From NCBI GenBank assembly GCA_024234165.1, contig JACKOP010000001.1, positions 620,001-684,000 of the forward strand: a stretch of DNA of 64,000 bases, in the 5' to 3' direction. Origin of the DNA: Pseudomonadales bacterium. Its GTDB lineage: Bacteria > Pseudomonadota > Gammaproteobacteria > Pseudomonadales > UBA5518. Below, in pieces: positions 24,924 to 33,329 of the stretch. The first letter of the stretch is position 1. Every line of letters starts with the position of its first letter. A program made the translations under genes and the position numbers. The notes below the pieces were generated by a model that was given only the letters and a program-made list of their open reading frames with translations, was not told the origin of the DNA and searched no databases.

Positions 24924-26915
24924 TCAGATCACGAGACCGATATTGGCCCCCTGACGTGTCGCTTCCGCCAGACGACGCGGCAGCCAGGCAGCGCCGGCAA
25001 GGTAGAGCTCGGCGATGCCACCGTCAGCCTTCAGCTCGTCGTAAAGCGTGTGCACCGGCACGGCACCATAGACCAGCACCACGCTGTCGAAGCCTTCGAA
25101 GCGGTACCTGTGGCCTCCCCACGACGACACCAGTTCGATTGCCCCTTGCTCGATCTTCTTCAGGATCAGGTTCGGGTGCACCTTGACGCCGCAGTCCTCC
25201 ATGCGCTTCAGCACCATGCCGATCGAGTAGCGGGCGATATCGGTTCCCAGATGCACCGACTTGTGGAACACCTCGACCTGCTTGCCACGCGACGTGAGGT
25301 ACTCTGCAACGCACGGCGTCTGGTAGTAGTCTTCCTGAGAAATCACTGCGACGCGGTTGCCGGTGCTCGCCTTGCCGAGCATCACGTCCCAACCTTGCAC
25401 GACGTGCGGCAGTTCGAGTCCGTCCACATTGTCCGGCTGCCGCGGTACGGCACCGGTCGCAATCACGACCGCGTCGGGTGCCAGCGCCTTGATGGCTGCC
25501 AGATCAGCCCCGGTGTTCAGCCGCACGTCGACCTTCAGACGCTCGAGCGCGTTCTCCTCGAAGTACGCCTGGTCCTCGAAGGAGTCACGCCCGGGCGCCT
25601 TCGCGGCGATCAGCAACTGACCGCCGAGGCGCTTGCCCTGCTCGAGCAGCGTGACCTTGTGTCCGCGCATCGCCGCGACACGCGCCGCCTCGCAGCCCGC
25701 GATGCCGCCGCCGACGACCAGTACGTTCTTCGCCTTCTGCGCCGGCTTGAACTCGCTCTCCCAGCGCAGTTCGCTGCCGATCACCGGATTGATCGAGCAC
25801 ATCGGCGTGTACGGGAAGGTCTTCGGCTCCGAGGCCTCGTCGATGCAACGGGTGCACGCGATGCAGCGCCGGATCTCGCCGAGACGCCCCTCGCGCGCCT
25901 TGTTCGCGAACTCGGGATCCGCGATGCCGGCACGCACCATACCCACCAGATCGCAGTAGCCGCCACGCAGCAATTCCTCGGCGAGTACCGGGTCGTTGAT
26001 CCGCCCGGTGAACAGCACCTTGATCTTCGGGTCGAGGTCCGCACGCGCCGCCTTGCCGAACTCGCGGAACTCGGCGTGCGGATGGTACGAGGACGGCACG
26101 TACGAAGGTGCGCCGTAGCAATGGCCGGTATCGATGTCGACGAAGTCGAGCAGACCCGTCTCCGCGATACAGTAGACCATCTCGCGCATTTCCATGTTGT
26201 CGTAGCCGCCGTCCCGGAACTCCGCGCCAGCGATGCGGATGCCGAGCGCCATCGAGTCGCCGACCCGGTCACGCACGCGCTGCAGCGCCTCGACGACGAA
26301 ACGCACGCGCTCGGTGGGACCGCCACCCCACTGGTCGGTGCGCCGGTTCGTCACCGGAGACAGGAAGCTGTAACCGAGCGTCTCGTGCGCACAATGGATC
26401 TCGATGCCGTCGGCACCGGCGGCCTTGGCGACCTCCGCGGCTTCCGCGTAGGTGTTCAGGCAGAATTCGATCTCGGCCTCGCCCATCACGTGCGGCGTGT
26501 AGTCCTGCACGCCGAGCACCGGCACCGGCGACGGCGACCACACCGAGTTCAGGTGCGTGAGCTGCACGACGGCTACCGATCCGCACTTGTGCACTTCCTT
26601 GCAGAAACGCGCCATGCTCTCGGCGAATGCCGGACTCTGGTACGCCGACCCGTGCGGGGCACAACCGATCGACAGTCCGATCTCGTCGGGGGCCTGCGGC
26701 GGGAACGGTACGTGCAACAGCCAGGTCTCACTGCCGATCCAGCCGGTACCGCCCTTCGCCTTCGCCGTGTGGTGCGCGATGAAGTGCTCGTCGAGGATGC
26801 CCGGCGTCATCGACGAATTGATCGTGTTGGTGGTTTCGCAGATGCGGTTGGGCACGCGCATCGGCCCGACCTGCAGAGGGGTGAAAAGGTGTTCGAAATT
26901 GACTGTGTTGCTCAT
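24924..26915 (-). CDS. NADH:flavin oxidoreductase of the 2,4-dienoyl-CoA reductase type
   Basis: A 663-residue enzyme from ATG 26915, preceded by AGGAAAGGA. The N-terminal ~370 residues form an Old Yellow Enzyme TIM barrel with FMN (GSVAVVQLTH, IEIHCAHETLGYSFLSPVTNRRTDQWGG is split across the barrel end). An iron-sulfur Cys cluster follows (RCIACTRCIDE then PMCSINP). The C-terminal half has two dinucleotide-binding folds (VLVVGGGIAGCEAARVAAM, AVISQEDYYQTPCVAEYLT) for FAD and NAD(P)H. The layout matches FadH-type dienoyl-CoA reductases and related steroid, bile-acid and enone reductases. Substrate is undetermined. Confidence 0.9.
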   Translation of the reverse strand: MSNTVNFEHLFTPLQVGPMRVPNRICETTNTINSSMTPGILDEHFIAHHTAKAKGGTGWIGSETWLLHVPFPPQAPDEIGLSIGCAPHGSAYQSPAFAESMARFCKEVHKCGSVAVVQLTHLNSVWSPSPVPVLGVQDYTPHVMGEAEIEFCLNTYAEAAEVAKAAGADGIEIHCAHETLGYSFLSPVTNRRTDQWGGGPTERVRFVVEALQRVRDRVGDSMALGIRIAGAEFRDGGYDNMEMREMVYCIAETGLLDFVDIDTGHCYGAPSYVPSSYHPHAEFREFGKAARADLDPKIKVLFTGRINDPVLAEELLRGGYCDLVGMVRAGIADPEFANKAREGRLGEIRRCIACTRCIDEASEPKTFPYTPMCSINPVIGSELRWESEFKPAQKAKNVLVVGGGIAGCEAARVAAMRGHKVTLLEQGKRLGGQLLIAAKAPGRDSFEDQAYFEENALERLKVDVRLNTGADLAAIKALAPDAVVIATGAVPRQPDNVDGLELPHVVQGWDVMLGKASTGNRVAVISQEDYYQTPCVAEYLTSRGKQVEVFHKSVHLGTDIARYSIGMVLKRMEDCGVKVHPNLILKKIEQGAIELVSSWGGHRYRFEGFDSVVLVYGAVPVHTLYDELKADGGIAELYLAGAAWLPRRLAEATRQGANIGLVI

Positions 26916-27002
26916 GTCGTTCCTTTCCTCGGTGAACGCCGCGACGGCATGGGCCATGCGGTGTGCCGGCAACGGCACACCGCATCTGCTCCACGCATGC
27001 CT

Positions 27003-27524
27003 TCAGGTGGCCGGGCCGGTCGACTTCAGCGCGAAGATGCCGAACGGGCGCGGGGTGGTGTGCTGGAAGTAGTACCAGGATGGAAACACCTGACGCAGCT
27101 TGGGCCACAGCGCTTCACGCTCGCTGCTGTCGGTGATTTCGCGCACACTTGCGTTCGTCTTCTCGCGGTCGAGCTGCACCTTGCATTCGGGGCGTACACG
27201 CAGGTTTTGTACCCAGGCGGGATCTTCGTCGTAACCTGCCAGCGAGCCGACGATGAACATCTCGTCGCCTTGCTTCAGGAACACCAGCGGCGTGATGTGC
27301 GGCTTGCCCGACTTGCGACCGAAGTGCGTGAGCAGCAGGGTTGGCACACCCCACGGCGGGATGCCCTTGGAGCGTCCGTCCGGATTCGCCAGATACGACT
27401 CGACGTCTGCCTTCGCGTCGCCACGGATACGGTCGAGCGAAGCGGTCTGTTCCCTCAACCGCACCCACTCTTCATCGGTCAGGAAGTCAGGCTTCGTCAT
27501 CAAGTCTCGGTTATGCGTCGACAT
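27003..27524 (-). CDS. Deazaflavin-dependent nitroreductase-like protein (Ddn family)
   Basis: A 173-residue protein from ATG 27524, preceded by GGAGA. The core GVPTLLLTHFGRKSGKPHITPLVFL, VGSLAGYDEDPAWVQNLRVRPE and the C-terminal FPSWYYFQHTTPRPF region match the Ddn/PNPOx-like F420-dependent family. That family is best known in actinobacteria; homologues in proteobacteria may use FMN or another substrate. It is followed 87 bp downstream by the OYE-like gene on the same strand, so the two probably share a promoter and pathway. Confidence 0.82.
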   Translation of the reverse strand: MSTHNRDLMTKPDFLTDEEWVRLREQTASLDRIRGDAKADVESYLANPDGRSKGIPPWGVPTLLLTHFGRKSGKPHITPLVFLKQGDEMFIVGSLAGYDEDPAWVQNLRVRPECKVQLDREKTNASVREITDSSEREALWPKLRQVFPSWYYFQHTTPRPFGIFALKSTGPAT

Positions 27525-27774
27525 TCGCGGGTCTCCGGATGGGTGAATACAGGACACAGCCACCACGCCTTGGCTGCGCGTCGGGCAACGGGACGATTGC
27601 GGCCAAGCACGACAGGCTGCGCTGCGGACGCGCGAAAGCATGACGGCTTTGAAAACGGTTTGCAACGCACGCGTCTCTGGGCCCGGGCGGTACCATCCGG
27701 GACCATCGGCATGCATCGATGCGGTGCTACTCTCCAGCACACCGGCATCCGACAATTCCCCGAGGTACAGCGCC

Positions 27775-27810
27775 ATGAGAACCGGACTGGTCTGGGACGA
27801 ACGCTTTGCT
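27775..27810 (+). pseudogene. Possible 5' remnant of a histone deacetylase-family gene
   Basis: ATG 27775, with GAGG about ten bases upstream, begins MRTGLVWDERF, which is very like the N-terminus of class II histone deacetylase/acetylpolyamine amidohydrolase proteins. Family resemblance stops after about 12 residues and the frame then runs through unrelated sequence to 27906. This sits in the 419-bp gap between the Ddn-like and SEL1 genes; otherwise that gap shows only an 18-bp palindrome. The short match could be chance. Confidence 0.3.
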
Positions 27811-27811
27811 C

Positions 27812-27829
27812 GGAAACCATGGTTTCCGC
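27812..27829. promoter_or_regulatory. Perfect 18-bp palindrome
   Basis: CGGAAACCATGGTTTCCG is a perfect palindrome 115 bp upstream of the SEL1 lipoprotein ATG and next to the HDAC-like remnant. It could be an operator for a dimeric regulator or the scar of a rearrangement. Confidence 0.3.
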
Positions 27830-27943
27830 CGCCTTCACCACGCAAAAAGTGGCGGGCAGTTCAGCTTGTGCTCGGTTGTCAAGACCAGTTCCGACTCATC
27901 GGTTAACCTTGAGAAATTACGGCGTTGAACAGGAGTGAACACC

Positions 27944-30190
27944 ATGAGGCACTGGCTGCTGATTCTCACCCTGCCACTGTGGCTCGCAGGTTGCGTGCTC
28001 GAAGGCTTCGAGTTGCCCCAGAACTACAGGCCGTCGCACCCGGGTGCGACCGCGCCGCTCGCCGACCGGGCGGTCTTCCACGCGAAACTCGACGACGCCA
28101 AGGGCGGGGAGATCTGGCTGCGATTCGTCAACACCGGCGCGGTCAGCTACGTCATGGAAACCTACGCGCGTCCGTCAAATGGCGACTCCCCCTTGTTGCT
28201 GCCGATGACGGTGCGTTTCGTGCCACTGGATGCGCGCCACTACGCGCTCTACTGGCGACTCCCCACGCCCGACGGGCAGGGTTACGCATTGGTCCGGCTC
28301 GACGCGGGCAAGCTGGTGACACTCACACCCCCCGCGAGCGAGGCAACGGTCGCGCTCGCCGAACGGCATGGCCTGACCGCAAGCCGGCGCCTGACAGGCG
28401 GTTACGCGCTCGCCGACGGGGAAAAGTCGACCGAGATCGACGCATCCGATGACGCCCGCGAAACACGCGTGCTCGCCTTCCTCAAGGCGCTCGCCGCGCG
28501 CAAGGATTTGCAGGCACGAAGCTGGAACAGCCGTCCCGACGTGCCGGAAACCCTGAGCAACGCGCTGCTCGCACGCCTCGGCCCGCACATCACTCGCATG
28601 GAGGGAGGCAAGCTCATCGTTTCCCAGTTGCGCGAACTCGCCGCCTACTTCCGTGCGCGTGGTGACAAGGGCGACCCGTGGGCGCACTACGCGCTGGCGC
28701 GTTTCGCTCTCAACGGCTGGGGCATGGAGATCGACCCGCCGCTCGCGCGCGTGGCCGCCGACGCTGCGATACGGGGCGGCGTGGTTGAGGCCAACCAGGT
28801 GCTGGCAGCGTTGCGCTACAACGGCATCGGCCAGCCCGCCACACCGGCGGCGGCGATCCCCTACGCGCGTCGCGCGGCAGACGTCGGCGTGCCCGCCGCG
28901 ATGTACCTTCTCGGCGTCGCCTACCGCGATGGCCAGGGTGTGGCGACGGACAAAGCCGAAGCACGTCGCTGGCTTCGCGCCGCCGCCGACGCCGGACATG
29001 TCGATGCCCACGCGATGTGGGCCGACCTGATGCTCGACGACCAGACTGCCGCGAGCGACGCGCAGGCGATCGCGGCACTGAAAGCCGGCATGGAAGCGGA
29101 TTCCGCCAACGCCTTCTACCTGCGCGGCTTCATGCATGAAAACGGGCGCGGCGGCCAACAGGATTTCGCTGCCGCCACCGCGATGTTCCTTGAGGCGACC
29201 AAGCGTCGCCACGACTATGCCACCTACCTCGCGGGCGAGCGGCTGCGGCGCGGGCAGGGTATCCCGCAGGACATCATCCGGGGCAGGAAACTGGTTGCCC
29301 GTGCAGCCGAGGCGGGCATCAAGGAAGCCGAAACGGCGCTGGAGCGGAGCGATACGGTTTTGCCCGGCAATACCTGCGTGAGGGCAATGTGTGGAAACAG
29401 TCAGGCAGATGCCCAACCGAACCCGAATCTGGATAAGCCCCCCTACGTGTTCGCGGGCCTGCGCTACGGCGCGTCTTATCAGGACGCGATTCGGCTGTTC
29501 GGCAAGCCGGAGCGGATCGAGAGCTCAGGCGCTTCGAGCAAGCTTTTCTGGTCAAGTGGCAAGTTCGAAGTCAGCTACCAGAAGGACACGGGGTTTATCA
29601 ATAGCTTCACCATTGTCGGCCAGGAGGGCGTGGCTTTCGTACGATCACGTACGCCAAAGGAAGGCATGCTGAAGCTGCTCGACCTGCCCAAAGCCAAAGT
29701 CGCCGACGTCATGGGGAAGCCGACGAAGATCTGGTACCACGACACGCTCATGGATTGGCAAGACGAGATCGACCAGCACACGCAAGGCAGCATCTTCCTC
29801 GAATGCACGCGCGGGGCAGAACAGGCTTGTGACCAGATGACAGTGCATTGGAGCGGAAGAACGACGTGGGATCCGAACGACGGCGTCGATTCATGGGGTT
29901 TGCGGACGAGCCCAATATGCGGCACCGCCAATGCTTATCGGAACGCATACACAAGGCGCGGTTTCGTACTTTCCAGGGAAAAAGCACAAACCCCGATGTG
30001 GGAACTGGAACTGTTCGTGAATGCCGCAATCCCGGGCTGGGTGCTGGCCGGCAAATACCTTGACACGTCCGTGTGGACGGCAACGCCTTCGTCCTGGGAA
30101 TTGTGCGAACTGGCACAGGGTGACGGGGATTACCGCACGCAAAAGTGGTACGGAGCCTATTTCGGCAAGCGACAAGGGGCAGAGAAGTGA
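27944..30190 (+). CDS. SEL1-repeat lipoprotein
   Basis: A 748-residue lipoprotein from ATG 27944 (AGGAG eight bases upstream; an in-frame GTG at 27935 is an alternative). The signal is HWLLILTLPLWLAGCVLEG with lipobox LAGC. After a ~220-residue N-terminal domain, several SEL1/TPR-like repeats span about residues 240-465 (PWAHYALARFALNGWGMEID, PAAMYLLGVAYRDGQGVATD, ANAFYLRGFMHENGRGGQQD). The last 270 residues, with PPYVFAGLRYGASYQDAIRL, are not recognised. SEL1 lipoproteins are scaffolds at the outer membrane or periplasm. Its stop overlaps the GTG of a truncated downstream gene. Confidence 0.85.
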   Translation: MRHWLLILTLPLWLAGCVLEGFELPQNYRPSHPGATAPLADRAVFHAKLDDAKGGEIWLRFVNTGAVSYVMETYARPSNGDSPLLLPMTVRFVPLDARHYALYWRLPTPDGQGYALVRLDAGKLVTLTPPASEATVALAERHGLTASRRLTGGYALADGEKSTEIDASDDARETRVLAFLKALAARKDLQARSWNSRPDVPETLSNALLARLGPHITRMEGGKLIVSQLRELAAYFRARGDKGDPWAHYALARFALNGWGMEIDPPLARVAADAAIRGGVVEANQVLAALRYNGIGQPATPAAAIPYARRAADVGVPAAMYLLGVAYRDGQGVATDKAEARRWLRAAADAGHVDAHAMWADLMLDDQTAASDAQAIAALKAGMEADSANAFYLRGFMHENGRGGQQDFAAATAMFLEATKRRHDYATYLAGERLRRGQGIPQDIIRGRKLVARAAEAGIKEAETALERSDTVLPGNTCVRAMCGNSQADAQPNPNLDKPPYVFAGLRYGASYQDAIRLFGKPERIESSGASSKLFWSSGKFEVSYQKDTGFINSFTIVGQEGVAFVRSRTPKEGMLKLLDLPKAKVADVMGKPTKIWYHDTLMDWQDEIDQHTQGSIFLECTRGAEQACDQMTVHWSGRTTWDPNDGVDSWGLRTSPICGTANAYRNAYTRRGFVLSREKAQTPMWELELFVNAAIPGWVLAGKYLDTSVWTATPSSWELCELAQGDGDYRTQKWYGAYFGKRQGAEK

Positions 30191-30336
30191 ACGCAGCAAA
30201 TCGACAATGGCTGCGATACCGGGGTGCAGCGTGCGTCGGGAAATGGTGGATGAAGAGCGTTCCTCGCCTCGCCTTGCTGCTCGCCACGTCTGCATGCCAT
30301 GCACAGTTTTCCCCCTGTCCCCGTGGTAACGGGTAA
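30187..30336 (+). pseudogene. Truncated secretory-protein gene cut by IS91-type DNA
   Basis: A GTG at 30187 overlaps the SEL1 stop (GTGA) and opens a frame of 49 codons. From residue 22 it reads MKSVPRLALLLATSACHAQF, a good Sec signal peptide with an A-x-A-like cleavage site. The frame then enters the IS91-type remnant at about 30315 and stops at 30336. This looks like the 5' end of a gene translationally coupled to the SEL1 gene and destroyed by the insertion. The rest of it is not visible across the island. Confidence 0.4.
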
Positions 30337-31065
30337 GGTTCACCCGCGGGCGCGGCACCAGAGCAGCAAGTCGCGCAATGAAGTCCAATGGCTCAAACAC
30401 GATGTGCGTGGTCCCGTCCCGGTACGGCGTCTTGAGCAGGTACACGACCTTCCCCGTCGCACTCACCGTGAGCCGCTGCTCGGCCACCGCCGGGCGGGCG
30501 ATGTAGCGGCACAGCCGCTCGCGCACTTCGCGCTGGTACGCCTCGCAGGTCACGCCGGCGTGGAGGGAAAAACCGTGGGCTTCGCCACCCGCTCGTTCCG
30601 CGTATCCTCGCCCGCCAGCGGCGTGATCGTGCGCAGCACCAGCGCCTGACGCCCCGCGCGCGGCCCGACCGCGATGCGGTAGGTCACCGAGCTGCCGAGC
30701 AACTGTGTCATTGCGCCCTCGTCGGCGAGCAGCGCGGCGGTCTCCGCCATGCGTCGGGCGCCGCGGCTGGGGCAGAACCCGCGGCGCTTGCAGCTAAAGG
30801 TCACCAGCCGCTCGAAGTGGCAGGACTCGCAGCGCACGCGCAGAAAACCATGCTCGAGCCGGCCGCACTTCAGGTAGGCCTCGAACTCCTGCTCGACGTA
30901 CGCGGGTAACACCCTGCCCTGTTCGGCCAGGTGCGCGACAAGCGCCGGGTAGTGCTGCTCAACCAGGCGGTAGAGACCGGTTTCCTCGGGCCGGTGGCGC
31001 GCGTAGGCGGGTCCACCGACGGCTTCCCTGCCGTGGGCATGCATCGGCTGCGCGTCCTTGCGCAA
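30315..31065 (-). pseudogene. IS91-family transposase remnant, copy A (internal deletion and frameshift)
   Basis: Minus-strand frames give the zinc-binding N-terminus of an IS91-type Y2 transposase (VEQEFEAYLKCGRLEHGFLR, SCKRRGFCPSRGARRMAETA), then jump directly to its later segment MTQLLGSSVTYRIAVGPRAG. The region with the HUH motif and at least one Tyr is deleted. After a frameshift near 30555 the C-terminal segment continues (RYIARPAVAEQ, KTPYRDGTTHIVFEPLDF, NLTRYHG) and homology ends near 30315. The element cannot be active. The second Cys of one zinc pair is also changed (CPSR for CPSC). Confidence 0.85.
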
Positions 31066-31260
31066 GCGGGTGGTGGCTCAGTCTGAAGACTGCTCCTCGC
31101 TCGCGCAATAACGGGGTTGTAGGGGCGAGCCGCCGCTCGCCCGTACGATGGAGATGCGATCCGCCCGATTGTAGGGGCGAACCGCCGCTCGCCCGTACGA
31201 TGGAGATGCGATCCGCCCGATTGTGGGGGCGACGGGTGCCGCACGACCAGTCAGTGAAGT
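30718..31260. repeat. Long direct repeat, left copy
   Basis: This segment is nearly identical to 32737-33228 and in the same orientation: the transposase N-terminus plus its upstream flank. The left copy is 51 bp longer because it has one extra GTAG-hairpin unit. The spacing between the copies is about 2 kb. Confidence 0.85.
31118..31215. repeat. GTAG-headed hairpin, third stem type (two tandem units)
   Basis: GTAG at 31118 is followed by an 8-bp stem GGGCGAGC/GCTCGCCC with a CGCC loop; a second unit begins 52 bp later at 31170 with one stem change. A degenerate third unit follows near 31221. One matching unit is at 33138-33165. Confidence 0.65.
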
Positions 31261-31291
31261 GACACGTGATGCCCGCGACTGGCGAGACGTC

Positions 31292-31474
31292 TCAGATCGA
31301 AACACCTTGCGCCAGTACCAGCCCCTCGCGATCGGCGTACGCTTTGGTGGTCAGTCCCTCGGCCTCGATGCGCTGCAGATGTGCGCGCCACCAGTCCCGG
31401 TTGTTCGACACCATCGTCTTCGGCTCCAAAATAACGACGAGCAAATGGTGTGCACCTCGGGTATCAGTCAGCAA
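31292..31474 (-). pseudogene. IS66-type accessory protein (TnpA-like) fragment
   Basis: A 60-codon frame contains VSNNRDWWRAHLQRIEAEG then LTTKAYADREGL, the helix-turn-helix start of IS66 accessory TnpA-like proteins. Resemblance is lost after REGL, where the frame enters the DNA flanking the left direct repeat. No other IS66 gene is present, so this is a scrap. The remaining DNA to 31629 shows nothing I can identify. Confidence 0.45.
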
Positions 31475-31629
31475 TCATGGGGAAGTTGGATCGTTTACGT
31501 TGATTTGAATGATTTGGCCGTTTCTCGTGGGCATCCTTTTGAAGTACGGCGACCCAGGAGAGCAGTTTCGGGGCCGTGAACCACCCTCCAATTGTCACCC
31601 CCGCCTGCGACCGGCACCGAAGCCGCGTG

Positions 31630-31680
31630 TTGACAACAGCCATACACGTGACGATCATTTGCGTATCTGTTGTGTATGCG
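31630..31680 (+). promoter_or_regulatory. Promoter/operator region of the toxin-antitoxin pair
   Basis: A consensus TTGACA (31630-31635) is followed by two interleaved inverted repeats: ACAACAG (31633) with CTGTTGT (31667), and CATACAC (31641) with GTGTATG (31672). These overlap the expected -10 region and fit autorepression by a ribbon-helix-helix antitoxin. Confidence 0.5.
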
Positions 31681-31696
31681 CGAATAGGAGACGCCA

Positions 31697-31969
31697 ATGC
31701 GTGACGCCGCCATCAACCTGCGGGCGCTGCCCGAGCAGCGTGATCTGATCGATCACGCCGCCAGTCTGCTTGGCAAGAACCGCTCGGACTTCATGCTCGA
31801 AGCGGCTTGCGACCGCGCTCAGGCCGTGGTGCTGGATCAGGTGTTCTTCAGCCTGGACACCGACAAGTTCAAGCAGTTCACCGCCATGCTCGATGCACCT
31901 CCCAGCCCGAATCCTGGGCTTGAGCGCCTGATGGCTGTCAAGGCACCCTGGAGCACCAGCGCGGCATGA
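31697..31969 (+). CDS. DUF1778 ribbon-helix-helix antitoxin (TacA-like)
   Basis: A 90-residue protein. The N-terminus INLRALPEQRDLIDHAASLLGKNRSDFMLEAA is split here as a beta strand and two helices of the ribbon-helix-helix DNA-binding fold of DUF1778 antitoxins. The C-terminal tail from about residue 50 (DQVFFSLDTDKFKQFTAMLD) is the part that wraps the GNAT toxin and blocks acetyl-CoA use. AGGAG lies eight bases before the ATG. The stop overlaps the toxin start (ATGA), giving translational coupling. Confidence 0.92.
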   Translation: MRDAAINLRALPEQRDLIDHAASLLGKNRSDFMLEAACDRAQAVVLDQVFFSLDTDKFKQFTAMLDAPPSPNPGLERLMAVKAPWSTSAA

Positions 31970-32460
31970 GCTTGCAGCTCAGCGCGCCAGCGCCGCTCAC
32001 CGCTGCTCACCTTCTGGCCGAATTCGGGTGCGGGGAAGCGAGTCTCGACGAATGGCTGAAACGCCGCGCGTTGGCTAACCAGCAGAGCGGGGCCAGTCGC
32101 ACCTTCGTCATCGCAGATCAGGATGCTCGCATCTATGGCTACTACGCCATGGCTGCGGGTGCTGTCTTGCACCAGGAGGCAACCAGCAACGTGCGACGCA
32201 ACATGCCTGACCCCATTCCGGTGATGGTGTTGGCACGGCTGGCCGTCGATCAGCGCGCCCAAGGCATCAAGCTCGGGGCCGCATTGCTGCAAGATGCCGT
32301 CAACCGGGCTGTGGCGGTTTCACACAACGCTGGGGTCCGGGCTCTCCTCGTCCATGCCATCGACGAGCACGCCAAGCAGTTCTACGAGCACTACGGTTTT
32401 CAGGAATCGCCGCAGCACCCGATGACGCTGATGCTGCGACTGAACTCGATGAAGGCGTAA
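31966..32460 (+). CDS. GNAT-fold toxin (TacT-like, tRNA-acetylating)
   Basis: A 164-residue single GNAT domain. The family hallmarks are FGCGEASLDEWLKRRALANQ at residues ~18-38, the acetyl-CoA loop RLAVDQRAQGIKLGAALLQD, and the catalytic Tyr in KQFYEHYGFQES. Toxins of this family acetylate the amino group of charged tRNAs and stop translation. It follows its DUF1778 antitoxin with a 4-bp overlap and all motifs are intact, so the module looks functional. It is the only complete gene pair between the two IS91-type remnants. Confidence 0.92.
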   Translation: MSLQLSAPAPLTAAHLLAEFGCGEASLDEWLKRRALANQQSGASRTFVIADQDARIYGYYAMAAGAVLHQEATSNVRRNMPDPIPVMVLARLAVDQRAQGIKLGAALLQDAVNRAVAVSHNAGVRALLVHAIDEHAKQFYEHYGFQESPQHPMTLMLRLNSMKA

Positions 32461-32504
32461 AGGAACGCAATGCCATCGCAATCACGCGCGTTCGCATATA
32501 CCAA

Positions 32505-33084
32505 GGTGCAGGTGCATGTTCAGGTTGAGCGCGCTGCCGAAGCGCTGCACCAGCGTCACCGCACCGGTGGCGGCCTCCTCGCGCCTGAACCCGGCCTTGT
32601 GCGCGAGGTGTGTCGTCAGCAGACGGTAGATCACCTCCAGCGCCAGGGCGAGCGCATCGGGGCGCGAGGCGAACAGAAAGCGCAGTGCGAACGGGAAGCT
32701 GATCACCCATTGGCGAAGGGGCAGCGCCGGCAGCACCTCGTCGGCGAGCAGCGCGGCGGTCTCCGCCATGCGTCGGGCACCGCAGCTGGGGCAGAACCCG
32801 CGGCGCTTGCAGCTAAAGGCCACCAGCCGCTCGAAGTGGCAGGACTCGCAGCACACGCGCAGAAAACCCTGCTCGAACCGGCCGCACTTCAGGTAGGCCT
32901 CGAACTCCTGCTCGACGTACGCGGGTAACACCCTGCCCTGTTCAGCCAGGTGCGCGACAAGCGCCGGGTAGTGCTGCTCAACCAGGCGGTAGAGACCGGT
33001 TTCCTCGGGCCGGTGGCGCGCGTAGGCGGGTCCACCGACGGCTTCCCTGCCGTGGGCATGCATCGGCTGCGCGTCCTTGTGCAA
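32505..33084 (-). pseudogene. IS91-family transposase remnant, copy B (C-terminally truncated)
   Basis: The minus-strand frame keeps the zinc-binding domain (SCKRRGFCPSCGARRMAETA, all Cys present) and continues through QWVISFPFALRFLFASRPD to the HUH motif in SALNLNMHLHLG, then breaks off near 32510, 45 bp from the toxin stop. It lacks both catalytic Tyr residues. It retains the part deleted from copy A, so the two arose from similar full-length elements and decayed differently. Confidence 0.85.
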
Positions 33085-33228
33085 GCGGGTGGTGGCTCAG
33101 TCTGAAGACTGCTCCTCGCCCGCGCAATAACGGGGTTGTAGGGGCGAGCCGCCGCTCGCCCGTACGATGGAGATGCGATCCGCCGGATTGTAGGAGCGAC
33201 GGCTGCCCCACGACCAGTCAGTGAAGTG
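32737..33228. repeat. Long direct repeat, right copy (with one GTAG hairpin at 33138-33165)
   Basis: Matches 30718-31260 in the same orientation, with one GTAG-GGGCGAGC hairpin unit where the left copy has two. Recombination between the copies would delete the toxin-antitoxin cassette. Confidence 0.85.
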
Positions 33229-33329
33229 GACCGCTCACGTTCGGCAATGTGCTGATCAGATCGGATGCGTTCTGCACCCCGCGACGCTCGATGTCGGCCG
33301 CCCCGAGCGATGAGATCGAGATCGGTGAC

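Noticed and set aside
24744..27938. A 1064-codon plus-strand frame
   Set aside because: It is antisense to the OYE-like, PPOX-like and Ddn-like genes, and its product has no recognisable domain; GC-rich codon use leaves the antisense frame open.
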